DNA of 64,000 bases from Acanthaster planci (Eukaryota; Echinodermata; Asteroidea; Valvatida; Acanthasteridae): positions 423,040 to 487,039 of the forward strand of contig NW_019091415.1 in NCBI RefSeq assembly GCF_001949145.1, read 5' to 3'. A program made the position numbers and the translations under genes. Below are positions 1 through 12,100 of the stretch, piece after piece (the first letter of the stretch is position 1; each line of letters starts with the position of its first letter). Below the pieces are notes generated by a model, which saw nothing but the letters and a program-made list of their open reading frames with translations, was not told the DNA's origin and made no database searches.

Positions 1-29
1 AAAAAAGTCCGGAAATTCCTTCAAGTTAC

Positions 30-125
30 CTTGCAATATCAGCATCAAATGAAGCTACTGGGGGATTGAGTCGTTGGTATCTCCGAATGAAAGCATCTTT
101 GTTAATCTCCCAAATCTCACGGTAA
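30..125 (-). CDS. DNAH2: DNAH2 exon 17, last in window (residues about 964-995)
   Basis: Acceptor tttggtag|T, donor GCAAG|gtaact. Encodes [20 protein letters not shown] and [11 protein letters not shown], ending two bases into an Arg codon. The W-I-KD-FI-RY pattern is the usual entry to the linker domain (DHC_N2). The gene continues beyond position 1. Confidence 0.93.
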
Positions 126-3100
126 CTACCAAAAAAAAATACACATCGAATTAATTAAAAGAAAATTATAATTTCATAACAAGTTATAATACCTCAATGT
201 TTAACTGTTTATTTAATAGCTGTCATGGGGACTACAGTTTAGACTTACTTGTCCCAGGTTCCGAGATAGTTCATAAGGTGCTGCGCATTGCTCTGCATAC
301 CTGCATCAATACTCTTTTGAATCTTCTTGGTTTCCTCATCCTTCTCAATCACGCTGTTGATAGGCTGCAAGCAAGGTTCAAAGAATACATGATATTGATC
401 AATTGACTGATTTTGAAGGAAGTCATTTAAGGGAGATATAGAGTGAGAGGGAAAGATTAACCTCTTGCTGCGGGGAAACCCTGTTTCAAGCATCATGGGT
501 TTATACGCAGAGCCGGGGTGCCTGAAACGGGACAAAAGAGCTGATCCGTGTAACAAAAGATATTACTCGGAACAAAAGACCTGCTGCTGGGAATTGCCAA
601 CATTTTTCGGCTTGCATTTTTAGACGCTAATCTGTCACTGTTTTGAAACAGTATACCACTGTTTTGGGCATAGCGCGCCCGCGGATTAGCACCGCAGACA
701 AAAGTGCTCCAGGACCCCACTGATGAGCAACACAACACCGCTGCATGCTAATCCAGCTGCATTTGAACCAATTTGCAACCAAGCAACCGATTTGCCCCTG
801 TGGTGGCTACGGAAGACGTTATAATGTGTTATGTCCTCATATCCAAGAACTCTTGGAACTTTTTTTCTAAAAATTATCAGTTTGCTGGGATTTTCTATTC
901 TACTGATAAATAAATATAAACCACATCAAGGATTTGGACTGCAAGCGTGCAGGCTACATTTGGGCCGCAATAGCAATCAGGCTTACTTGAAAGCCAGGAT
1001 CAGTTTAGGCTGTGGTCATGACAAGTCGATTACAATGGCACTGGCAGCAAGCACACTCTTGCTGACATGACTCACAATTAAAGTCTCACATTCTTTTTTC
1101 ACTCATTGTCAATGATTTGGCAGTGGTCTTTTAGGATCAGCCCTTCAAAAACTTAGAGTTAAGCGGATGTAGTGGTGTGAACATTTTGAGTTACGGAGGT
1201 GTTTTGCTCATAAAAGCTTGTGCTCTTGGTGGCAGTGAAGAATGTCTTTGAGATAAGCCGAGTTCCAATTAACCAACTTTTTGAGTTATTGAGAGTTTAT
1301 TGCATTTACGAATTGGAATAAATATGAGCTTGGCAAGTCTTAAACTAACTTTCGGCTCAGGCATTAGTCATATCCATTCTCCTGAGCCGGAATTAAATGC
1401 ACACTTAAGAATAACTGGGACTTTTTTTCTATTCCTATTGGTCAAAATGCATCATGTGACCATGTATTAACATTTGATAATGCCCGCCGAGAAGTGATAA
1501 TGCCCGCTGCATGAATCACGCTGGCACATGGATACAAGACAGTTTAATTGCATCTGATTGGTCAGGAGTCTGTGTGCACGCAACGTGCCACACACGTGCC
1601 AAGTTCATTTTAAAAGATTCTATTGGACAACTTTCAAAAGGAATGTACCATAAAATGGACGGGGTGTTCAGGAAAATGAAAGTAAAATTTTAGTACAAAA
1701 TCATTGGAAATCCATCACTTCCTTGAATTCCATTGACTTCTTTCGACTCTCTGAATTAAAAGGTATTTATGAATGGGAATAAATATGTGCTTGGATGGTC
1801 TTAAAGTAACATTTAAGACTGGCTCGGGAGACTGAACGCTGATGATGATGAATCAGTTGTGTACATTCTCCTGAGCCGGTCTTAAACGCACATTTAAGAC
1901 CAGTCAAGCACATATTTATTCCCTTATTCAAGATTGGCCAAGCACATTTATTTCCTTATTACTCAAATAAATGTTTAAAGGTTACCTCTTTTGTAGAGCG
2001 CTTCCTTGTAAGAAGGTCCGGTAATCGTTGAATGACTGAGATTGCAGCTGTCAGGTGACTACTTGTGTTCATTACAATTGTGGCAAGTTTCTTCAATGTA
2101 GGAGAGAACTCTACAGAATTCTGTTCAAACAACATTTTTAAACGATTTGATATTTTCCCACATGAGATTGATCATAACAAAAAACTAATTCTTATTTCAA
2201 CAAAGCTCATCTTTTCTCTCACTGAATGAACACATTTCCGCAATTTAAAAAAAAGGAAGTGCACTCTGCGTTAATTAAAAAAACAACAACTGCGCCTCTG
2301 TCTTTGACTTTCTTGATCAAGAATCCCCCATACCTAATATCACAGAAGAGTTCGTTCAAAAGCAACTATCATCCATGTTGGTTGGAAAAAAGCAGGTTTG
2401 GCATGCATTATTGTTAAAATATGCAAACTATCTTCCCCTTCTATAGAGAAATTGTTAACTCTTTATTTTTTAACCTTTCCAATTATTAATCTTAAAATAA
2501 AAGATGCAAGCAATGTTCCAAGACTGAAAATAATAATTATAAATCACAGGTTTTGATATAGCACTCTTTAACTTTCAAACTTATTTCTGTCATGATAAAT
2601 TCAGCTTTCTCTAGTACAACATGCTCAAAATCCTAGCATACAATCACATAAGCAGTTGTACATGTACACATATTTATCCGAATTGATATTCAACTTTCAA
2701 GCTTTTTTATATTTATTTTTTTAATGTAAATTTCGTCTCAAAATATTTGCATAACTGAATCACTTTCACAATGCTCCATTGTAGTAGAGCTTAAGACAGC
2801 CCGTATACTAACCTTGTCTCCTGTCAACACAACCTTGACTCGAAACAAAGGATTAGGCATTGTCTTGCCATCCCCATTGATTGCTCTGGACAGCTCCTGT
2901 AAGGACCATTTCACATTAAGTCGAAATGCCTCCTCTACCATTCTATCCATTTTTTCTGTGTAGCGATGCCAATGATTCTGGACCTAAACAACAGAAAACA
3001 TTTAATAAAAATAACAAATGATTAGAAACTCATAGTTTTAGGTTGAATGAACCAAAAAAAATAGTAAAAGATATGAAGTGCACAAAATACATCCGTCATA

Positions 3101-6100
3101 CCATAGTTGTGTTCAATTATTAAAGGAAAGTTCCTTTCTTCTCTCTTTAACTACTATACGCTAAAGCCAATATTTTCATTTCTTTGAAATCAAATGTGTG
3201 ACCTGAAATCATGACCAAAATGATGTTCACACATTATGGCGTTTGTCGTAATTTGTATGGCAACACATCATCACTTATGCATATGCTTTTCATGCAGCCG
3301 ATGCCAAGCTCTGCATGTCTCTGCATGTTTATAATTTGTACACGTATCGTGCATGTTAATCTAATGTCAGAATTTATTGCTATTTGGCACCATCTACAAT
3401 GCCTTTCCAAGCATGATCACTGACAATACTTGAAATCCAATAGGGTCCCGTAATATGTTCATAACTTCCATTTTTACAAATGGGATTATCACATTTAAAC
3501 CAACAGTTGCCTCTGCCAATTGGTTAGCTCTGGCTACATGCAGTCACCATTTCTGGGAGCGTTGCTTTGTTCCTTCAAAGTCAGTAAGGGTAATATCCTA
3601 TCCATAAACTTTTACACTTTTGACAGAATTGCAACAATAATGTGCAAACAACATGTAACAGGTGTCACTATCAATCATAAATTCTCTTTTGTTTTGTATG
3701 CGGTTACATATGGAATGTTAGACTGATTATAATTCTCCCACGGAAGTGTGTGACGAGTGTACCACAAAACCAAAGAAAACTTACCCTAACAGTATCAACT
3801 TATACAAATTTCCCTAGTGCTAGCAGGTTATTCGCTGATGTTCAATCAACTAAAGCGGCCCTCTATCTACCACAATGCACAGCAGAGCTGCACTTATAAT
3901 CAGCCTTTTTACAAGCACTCCTGTTTCGGAGCTACAGTGGGAAGTGGATAGGAGTGCTATTTGGGTAAGTAGCATAACAGTACATTCGAACAACTGTTCC
4001 ATTACAATACATAATATTTTTATACACACCACTCACTCAGGCCACAGCAAACGTGAAATGAGTACCATCCCATTACAGACACTGTATACACAGTGCATTG
4101 CATACCACGCGCAGAGCACGAGTCCATAGTACGTGACCCATCATCCCCAAACCAGGCTGAAGTCAGTTTCAGTGATGTTGGACAATCCTCTCCTTCGTTT
4201 TTTTTTTTTTACACTTCAAAGGGATCCAAGCTTTGTACGGATAGTGATAGCTATGAACCTCTCATCAAAGTCTGAACAATTTTTTTACTTTTCACTTTAT
4301 TTTGTGCTTGTGTAAGTACTGGCCCAAAATCCTCATACCGAAACAGTTCATGGGGCAGGCTGCCTTACATTTCAATGGGCCAATGGGAACAGCTGTGTGT
4401 ATCTGTGACTGAAAAACACTACACCAAACAACTGCCATACCAAACATATTCCACGGACCCCATCGCGTTCATTATAGCAGCACTTCATTGTATAAACTAT
4501 AAAAGTTTGAAAAAGAGGATGTCAACCACCTGTGGAGATGGATTATGTTGTCTTAGGATGAATCCTTTATCAAGGCAGAACCAAATGATTCCAGTCTCAC
4601 TGCCATCAGGGCTGTCCTGCTGGAGATGCCGTCTGACTGCAAGACATTTTGTGCACAGCAAGAGATGGTAGATGGTGACTTCATGCTGCCCTGCAGATGT
4701 CAGCAATTAGCACACACAAGAGGAAGGACCATGAGGTGGATACAGCTCTGACATCGTGCACTCTGATTTGTTGCCAAACCTGTCTGTGGGCATGGCCAGT
4801 CTTGGTTTGCAAATTTGATGGTTGCCAAACTACCCAGTGGGCCATGGTTTCCTTTGCTCCTAGCCGATGGAGATTACTTGATGTCAAGAAAAAGCTGACG
4901 TGTATAGTTCCCCTGAGTTCTGTAGTTCGAGACAGGTACCACTTCGGAGTCTGCACTGGGCACTAGGGTTGTCAGAGAAAACCATGGAGTACAATTCATC
5001 ATCTGTTGTGTTTTTTAAAAAAGGTTCTTCAGTATAACAAGACAAAGCCCATTAAGTACCCAGTGAGTGTGTCCCACTTTACTCTGTGCCTGTAGTTCGT
5101 TCCCTAAATTTGATATCACAACTGCCAGGAGGAATGAAAGTTTCAGACCGAAGTGAATGAGTGGTATTCAGCTAATTGGTTCAACTGGTGCTTTCATTAG
5201 CAGCTGGGGGACCAGTCCAAGGTTCGATGATGGAATGAGATGATGTACACTTGCTCACTTGGTAAACATTACACAAATTGTTTCAGTGGTGGAGCCACCA
5301 GGAAAGCTGCTATGGGCAGCTGCAATAGGAAAAGGGTAGTTGTGGATTATCACCACTATGAGGCCGGAATTGAACAGGTAAAGAAGAAAATCAGCCACTG
5401 CAGTCATAGACATAATTATCAATTGGGTCAAGTAACTGTTCCCTGCACTATAAAGTAAATGCTTAAGTTGGCAGTTGAATATTTTTCTGGTTAATGCTGG
5501 ACATTCCCATGTGGCCATGGTGGCAGTGTTTCCAGAAATGCCTCCTGCTTAGAAAGTAAGCTGCATAGCAACCAGGATGTCAGGTAGAGATCCACTGGGT
5601 TTGAATGTAAATTACCTGACCATGGTTGGATTTCTGGTCAGAGAGGAGGGATCAGCAGTGTTTACGTTAGGAGCTCCATCAACCTTATGAACCATGCCTG
5701 TTGTGGCCAGAAAGGGGGTGATGAGAAAAACATGGCATTAGTCTCTTTCTATCTTGGCCGTTACCCTGGAAAGTAATGATATTTGGGGCATAAAGGATGG
5801 ACACAGAAGGAAATTGAACTGCCTTCCGGGCTACAACATCTGGCCAATTGCCACTTTCTGGCATGTCTGGTACATGTATGTCCATGGCCAGAATGTAGCG
5901 AAGTGCGTGCTTGCTACGCACCATGTGTTTCACAACCATGAGACCCCTTTGTACATCATCACCGTCGCAATTTTTTACTAGGTTCCGACATCCTTAAAAC
6001 TTCACGTACTGAAGTATAGGAAAGTTAATATTCAGGTCTTCGTTGGTGCTTCGTATGATCTAACAACACCAAATTTAATGCTTCTGCAATTGATGTGTGC

Positions 6101-9100
6101 CTTAAATGGTCATAGGCAGTTACTGCCCTTCTCAAACACTTTCCTCTGGAGTGATTTTGGGAATAAATAGCCAAGTTATTTATAAGATTTTGTGGTTAAT
6201 TTGAATCAATGTTATTGCGACATTTACACAAATGTGTATTTTGTGAGATCTCACGATCACTCCTTGTGATGAAATCCACATTTTGTTCATTATGAACTTA
6301 GCTTTCCAGTAGTAGTCAACATGTTGTTGGCCAGTCTAAGCAAAATTCGTGACTAAGTCTTTGAAAACTGATGTTTTGGAGTGACAAAAATAAAATTACA
6401 GACATTGCATGGACAATGGAACAGAGTATCAAAATAATTTTTTTTCCCAATGGCAAAAGAAGGTCTACCATTAGATACTTCTCTATTTCCTGGTCACAAC
6501 AATAAATTACAGTTAATTGCAAGCAAAAAAACACAAGTATCACTCAAATATAACTGGCCCCATTTGTCCGGCTAAGCTGCAGGTAGTAATCTGGCATTTT
6601 TGGAATGTTTTCCATTATTCGTCTGACTGGGTGGCAGCAATAATCAAGCATTTTGAAGTGCTATAGTTGTAACTTCTTCTGAGTCCTTCCTCCATGTTTG
6701 GAGGAAAGCGTAGCCAAGTGTACCACTCCAATCTATAATCAGCACATTAATGACCCATGCCAGTGGGTGTAGATATCTGCCATAGAATACTGTTAGACCG
6801 GCACTGTCTGTCAATGCAAACAGATTCATGTGAAGCTTATCCACGACGCCCACTGTGAGGTCTAAGACTACCTTGAGGAAGATTGGATTTAATGATGGAG
6901 TGGGGTGTCATTTCTTGTGGCTTATACTAGTCTCCTGTTAGGTTGTTAGGTCATAGTGTGACACAGCTTCTGTGGTCTCATTATCAATTGCCCCACTACT
7001 CATCAGTCGACCAGGTGTACAAACATCATGACATCTAACTGTCAGAGGTTTGAAGCAACTGCTTTGGCTACCCCTGTGAAGGCCCTGGGTGACGTAAATA
7101 CTCTGAACAGGAGCAGAGGACTTGGAGAGTTTCTTGTTGTACATGATCAGTGATCACAGGTATTTGCAATCTTGCAGGGTACAGTACTTGCAGTCCTCCA
7201 TCCTGCAGGTTGAGAAACAATGCTTATGCAGGTATTCACACAGATTTCCTGACCGTCTGAAGTATTCCATTCAGAAGTGTTGGGGCGAATGCACTCTTTC
7301 AGTGACCATAGATTTTTGATGGGCTGCTAATCTTTGGGGTTAGAAGGCCGACAGAAAACCAAGACATCCTTTTTCAGTCCTACCATCTAGATGGCTTATT
7401 TCTGCAGGAGGGAGGTGATTTTGGCCTCCAAGGCTTGGCATTGCCCATGTCTACAGGAGTTGTATGGAGTGTGGAGTCGAACTGAGAGGTGTTTGGCAGC
7501 CTGATGGATTCAGGAACCGTCAGGGGCCTGCTCTGAAGCACAAGAGTCATCTGTACCATCCTCCAGAGTACACGGTGGTGGGCAGTTTATTCCCTCAATC
7601 CCTATTGCTTGGTTGGGGATCAGGGTATAGGTGACAGGTTGGATGCCGTGGTAGTGCCGCTTCCCTAGAACCTGGTGAAGGCCTGGTTGATCAGAGTGTA
7701 GGGTTCCGGAAAGGCTTGGTATCTGAGCTGTGGGATAAAAGGAGGGTCTGAGTCTGGAAGCTTGCTATGATGTTTTGAAAAGCTGCAACGAAGTCTGCAG
7801 GTGATACAGCCTGAAATTCCTCTTGTCAACGTGTCATGCTTTCTTTACTTTTGATCTGCCTGATGAAACTGAGGATGACAACCGTTTCTGTTTACGTGGC
7901 TTGCATTTTACAACCTGGGTAGAGGCACTTGTAGACGATGTATGCCATGCTTGAATTCCTAACACATGTACATGCAGGTGAGTGTCTTCAGACTCCCCGC
8001 CACCTTGAGACTTGTTTGGATGCATCCTGATGGAAGGACCAGTCAGGTCAGATTGTTAACCCCTGGCATGCCCGATTAGGAGTGCTGCATGGAGAGGGCA
8101 GGTGGGACTGAAAACCTCAACACCATGAACCCACGTCACGCCCTTCAGCTCCAGTGTGGATGTTTAACTTCCACTGGGCACAGCGATAAGTGACCCGTGG
8201 GAAGTTTGTTCTTGGGGGCCAAGTGTCACTGATGGTTCCATGGATGACTGTAGATCCATTTGGGGCTCGTCTTTTCTCAGCTGTTTTACTCTAGAGCTAC
8301 ATGTACCTGCAGAGATTCCTGTCTCAGCCATCTTGGCTGCCGTGCCGTGCCGCTTGGTGGTGCCTAGGGCAGGCCTCGAAAAAGTACTAGCCCGGTGTAC
8401 AAATTCTAGTGAAAAATGCTCCGAGCTACCTAAACCTGGTTCCTTGGTTGCCTGGTGGTCTAGTGAAAAATTCAGAATAAGCCTACCTGTTGAAACTTAG
8501 ATCAAAATATGTAATGCTTTTCGTCATACTAAATACAAGATCGCAAAAACCAAGTTGTTGTGGATGTGTTTTTATTTGTCTTTTTGAAACGTTATGCTCG
8601 TGCGATAGGGCGATAAGTGACCGTGAACACCATAAACAGAGTAGACTGGTGGGTTGTGGTACCGGTATAGCATAGCACAATCATGGTACGGTGCGATACC
8701 ACACATGCACAGTGTTCTCGTTTACTGTTTAGGCCACTTCTGCTTCCGATTACATGCCTGTTTGGTCAATTTTTTTGTGCTTATGCTGTAGCATGAATGG
8801 GGATGAAAGCTTCCAAAACTTGTCTCAAACAGTGATAAAAACATGTCTTAATAGATTTAAGAATTACTACAGTCGACAATTCACAAGAATTACGGACAAA
8901 TCACACAATGCTAGTCAGGTAATCATGACGGCAAACTGGCCAGCACTGTCCGTGTATTGCGTGGTAAGCATCCATGATGCATGCAGATGGGTGGGCAATA
9001 AACCACCTGCTGTGGCAGGAACTCATAAGCACAGAAAATAAATACATAAACAAGAGACAAAGGTCTGTGAATTATCTTGCAGAAATCCTCTTGCAAAATT

Positions 9101-12100
9101 GATGTTTTTTCGGCCTGCAGCTGTATGGTTGCATGCATGTACGACACTGATGTCCTTTTTATAGCTCCATGTTTTAATCAACCAAGACATATAGACTGGT
9201 TAGCACATTTCCATCACACATTCTTTTGCATGGGCGCAGCGTGGTGGGAACCAGCACAGCTTTGCTTTCATGCATTGAGCTTTGCGCATTGTTGTCACCA
9301 CTGTGACAGCGAAACGCGAGTGGAACTTGTGAAAATGACAGAAATTTCTTTTCAAAAATTGCACAAGTAGGAAAACATATAAAAACAAGCATTTAACATG
9401 AGGAAGGGTTGGTGAAAGGAGTTTTGAGAAGACAGAAAAGACATCAGCATTAACTTTTAATTTTGTAAATTTGTTTTTCTAACTTGTCGATAAAAATTTT
9501 AGGGTTGCACTAAACAATTAGGATCGGTTGAGAAACCAAAACCAGAAGTATTTTTTTGGCCTTATCAATTTCTCGTACCTTAACTGGCCAAAGCTAGCTG
9601 TACTGGGCATTGCAGGAGTCCTTGAAAGCGTTTGGTATGAAGTCTACCAGAGCCACGTGCAAACAGCACCCTCTTCTGATTGGAAAAAGTTTTCTCTTGT
9701 TCACTACGCACGTTCGGATACGAAAGCAAAATGTGGCAATTTTTGCTGAACGTAAGTAACCAAAATGAGAGGAAAGAGATAATTTTGATCCCAACTCCAT
9801 GACCAGTGACTAAAGCGACTTTTAATTAATATACAGGCCTCTTTATTTATTTATGCCATCAGCCTTTTTATTTTCCGAAAAGTCAAATTCTTTATTGGTA
9901 AGCTGATAACAAATTTGGGTTTTTTTAATTTTTTATATACGGGCTAGTAAAACTCTAAACGGGCTAGTAAGATATCCAGTTAACTGGCCCAGTGGACTAA
10001 CCAGGAAAAAAAGTTAGCACAAGGCCTGTAGGGGTATGGGAATGGAGGGAGACACTCCGTATGGTCCTGCCAGGGCCATACCAAGGGTGAGGCAATTTCA
10101 CATCGGAAGACTGACCATGGACCATGGTGAACACCCAACAGCACAGAAGCTGTGGAATGCAACTCACTGGCTACTCAACCATGTTCAGTTGGCCCCCGAT
10201 AAGAAAGAAACAAATCCTTTTTCCCGTAACAAGGTGGCCAACACCCTGGGTAAGAGAATAGTGCAAATTCATGAATAACTCTACTGCCTGGGAATTGCAG
10301 GTGAGCTATGATGGGGCAGGCAAGTGCTCTTTTCAGTAGACTCAGTGGACCCATCCGGCCTTGCAGTACTGGTCCCATAGGATTGTACAGGTACCTCAGT
10401 GAATTAAATAGTGGATTCTCAGGGTGAGGCCGCAATGTGAGTGACCAACTCTCCCCCTGGTAATCAGAAAGCTGTTTAAGAAGGCGAGAGCTCCCTCTTC
10501 AGCTCAGAGGGGTAGATACTTACACGAAAAGAAAACACAACCAGGTAGGTTTATTTACATATACAGTGTACCCTTAATGTGCATGCGTACATAAGCAAGA
10601 AGAAAAACTGACTGACTGCTTCAACACCTCAAATAATCAATGAGAGACACATGCCTGCTCGGCGGACGAGCCCTGGAAACCCACGTGCAATAAAGTACGC
10701 AATGTAGTTCTAAAGACAGAAATATGTTACAAAGTTGGTCAATATATAACACAGTACTGTATCAGCAAAGCATGGAAACCTGATTACATGAAAAATTACA
10801 TGTTCATTTGCTCTTATACTAAGAAGAAGAAGGGAAGTTATGGGTGATGCTCCGCTATGCATTGTGGAAGATAGTGAGCACACTACATGTACATTCGATC
10901 AAACCTCAGCGAATAGCCTGATTGTGCTAGGAAAATATGTACAGGTAGATGCTATTTTATGGGTAAAATGACCACCATAGGGTATTCAGCTCATTTCATG
11001 TCTCACACATCATATAGAGTGCTTTCTTTCCTATGAGAGAAAAAATTGAACTGATTGCCAATCAACTCCTTACATCCATTAGTGTCCTTGGAGAATCCGA
11101 ATTACTTATCAAAAGGACAGGTTCCAGCCAACAACCCCTTCCCTTTCAGTTTCAGAGAAGGGGTATTCAGCTCATCACTTCACAATAAGCCTTTTCCAAG
11201 ATAAATTTCAATTAAATCTGGGACGCTAAGTTTTTAAAATGCACATGAACACAAGAATTTGAATTCTCCATACTAACAACACTGTTGCTATACCTCCTGT
11301 TTTGGGGCAAGCTCTTGCTTGGTTGGACCAATATACTGTTTTCACTGGATAAGAAGGGCACAAAAGGAACCAGACCATGCCAGAGATGGGGGTCCCTATG
11401 CAAAAGCTTGCCCCGAATCACGAGTATAGCAACAGTATATTTAGCCTGGGAATTCAAATTGTTGTGTTCATGTGCAATGAAATAACTCAGTGTACCAGAT
11501 TTTACAAAAAGCTGCTCAGAATAGAGGAAGCATAAAAAAAGACAAGATGTACCTGTCGTAAGAAAGACATGGGGTTACACATGTGTCTAAGTATTAGGAA
11601 GTAATACACCGGGTTGTATTCACAGATACATTTCTCAACACAGATATATTTTTTCAACTGAAAACCAGCTTTTCTTCATGTCTGCTTTCTGGCAATTGGA
11701 GTTGAAGGTCTGATGGGTGGGGTGTCCCAAGGCCCTCTTTTGAACAATTTTGTTTGCTGCTGGCTTTGAATGATTCATTTTCTTGATAACTTTGGGCCTT
11801 TGGTCTAGTCAGCTAGCGATCATCCCAGAGCATATTATTTTATCCCAGAGCATATTAATAAAGTCATTGAATGTACATACATGTAGTTTACACAATGCCT
11901 ACTCAGTGTCCAAGAAAATTATATGATACACTGGGACCATGCTTACCAGCTTACGGCAAGGGAAATCTGGAGGGGGCATATAAATTGTAATCATGGACAT
12001 TCTATGAGATATTATGTACACACGAGAAGAAATGCACTTGCAACACATTTTACCTCCTGCCCATCTGTTCGGAAAACCTCAAAAGTCTGTTTCATGATGT

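Larger units (their letters stand above)
365..1985 (-). other. Intron between exons 15 and 16
   Basis: 1621 bases. Contains a dispersed-repeat copy (505-770) and two foldback elements (1311-1420 and 1775-1923), listed separately. Confidence 0.75.
3775..10975 (-). mobile_element. DIRS-type (tyrosine-recombinase) retroelement remnant
   Basis: Minus-strand order: RNase H-like, then recombinase N- and C-terminal parts, all decayed. RNase H-like stretch (6853-6644) carries [16 protein letters not shown] and [11 protein letters not shown], as in DIRS/Ngaro polyproteins. Recombinase N part (about 5450-5255) has [12 protein letters not shown] and SFPGGST. Recombinase C part (4956-4681) has [16 protein letters not shown] and ADICRAA, with the H-x-x-R expected of tyrosine recombinases. 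A sequence near 3775-3895 recurs inverted at 10845-10975, consistent with the inverted ends of DIRS1-like elements. Subtracting the nested hAT-like insertion leaves about 5.5 kb, a normal DIRS size. RT is too decayed for me to place motif by motif. Many stops, so inactive. Confidence 0.72.
2984..12053 (-). other. Intron between exons 13 and 14, TE-rich
   Basis: 9070 bases, almost wholly occupied by a DIRS-type retroelement with inverted ends (about 3775-10975) and a hAT-like element nested in it (8370-10028). 2990-3770 and 11000-12050 show only AT-rich sequence. Confidence 0.7.

Noticed and set aside
4697-4966. Plus-strand frame over the recombinase remnant
   Set aside because: The opposite strand carries [10 protein letters not shown] and other recombinase blocks, so the plus frame is a shadow.
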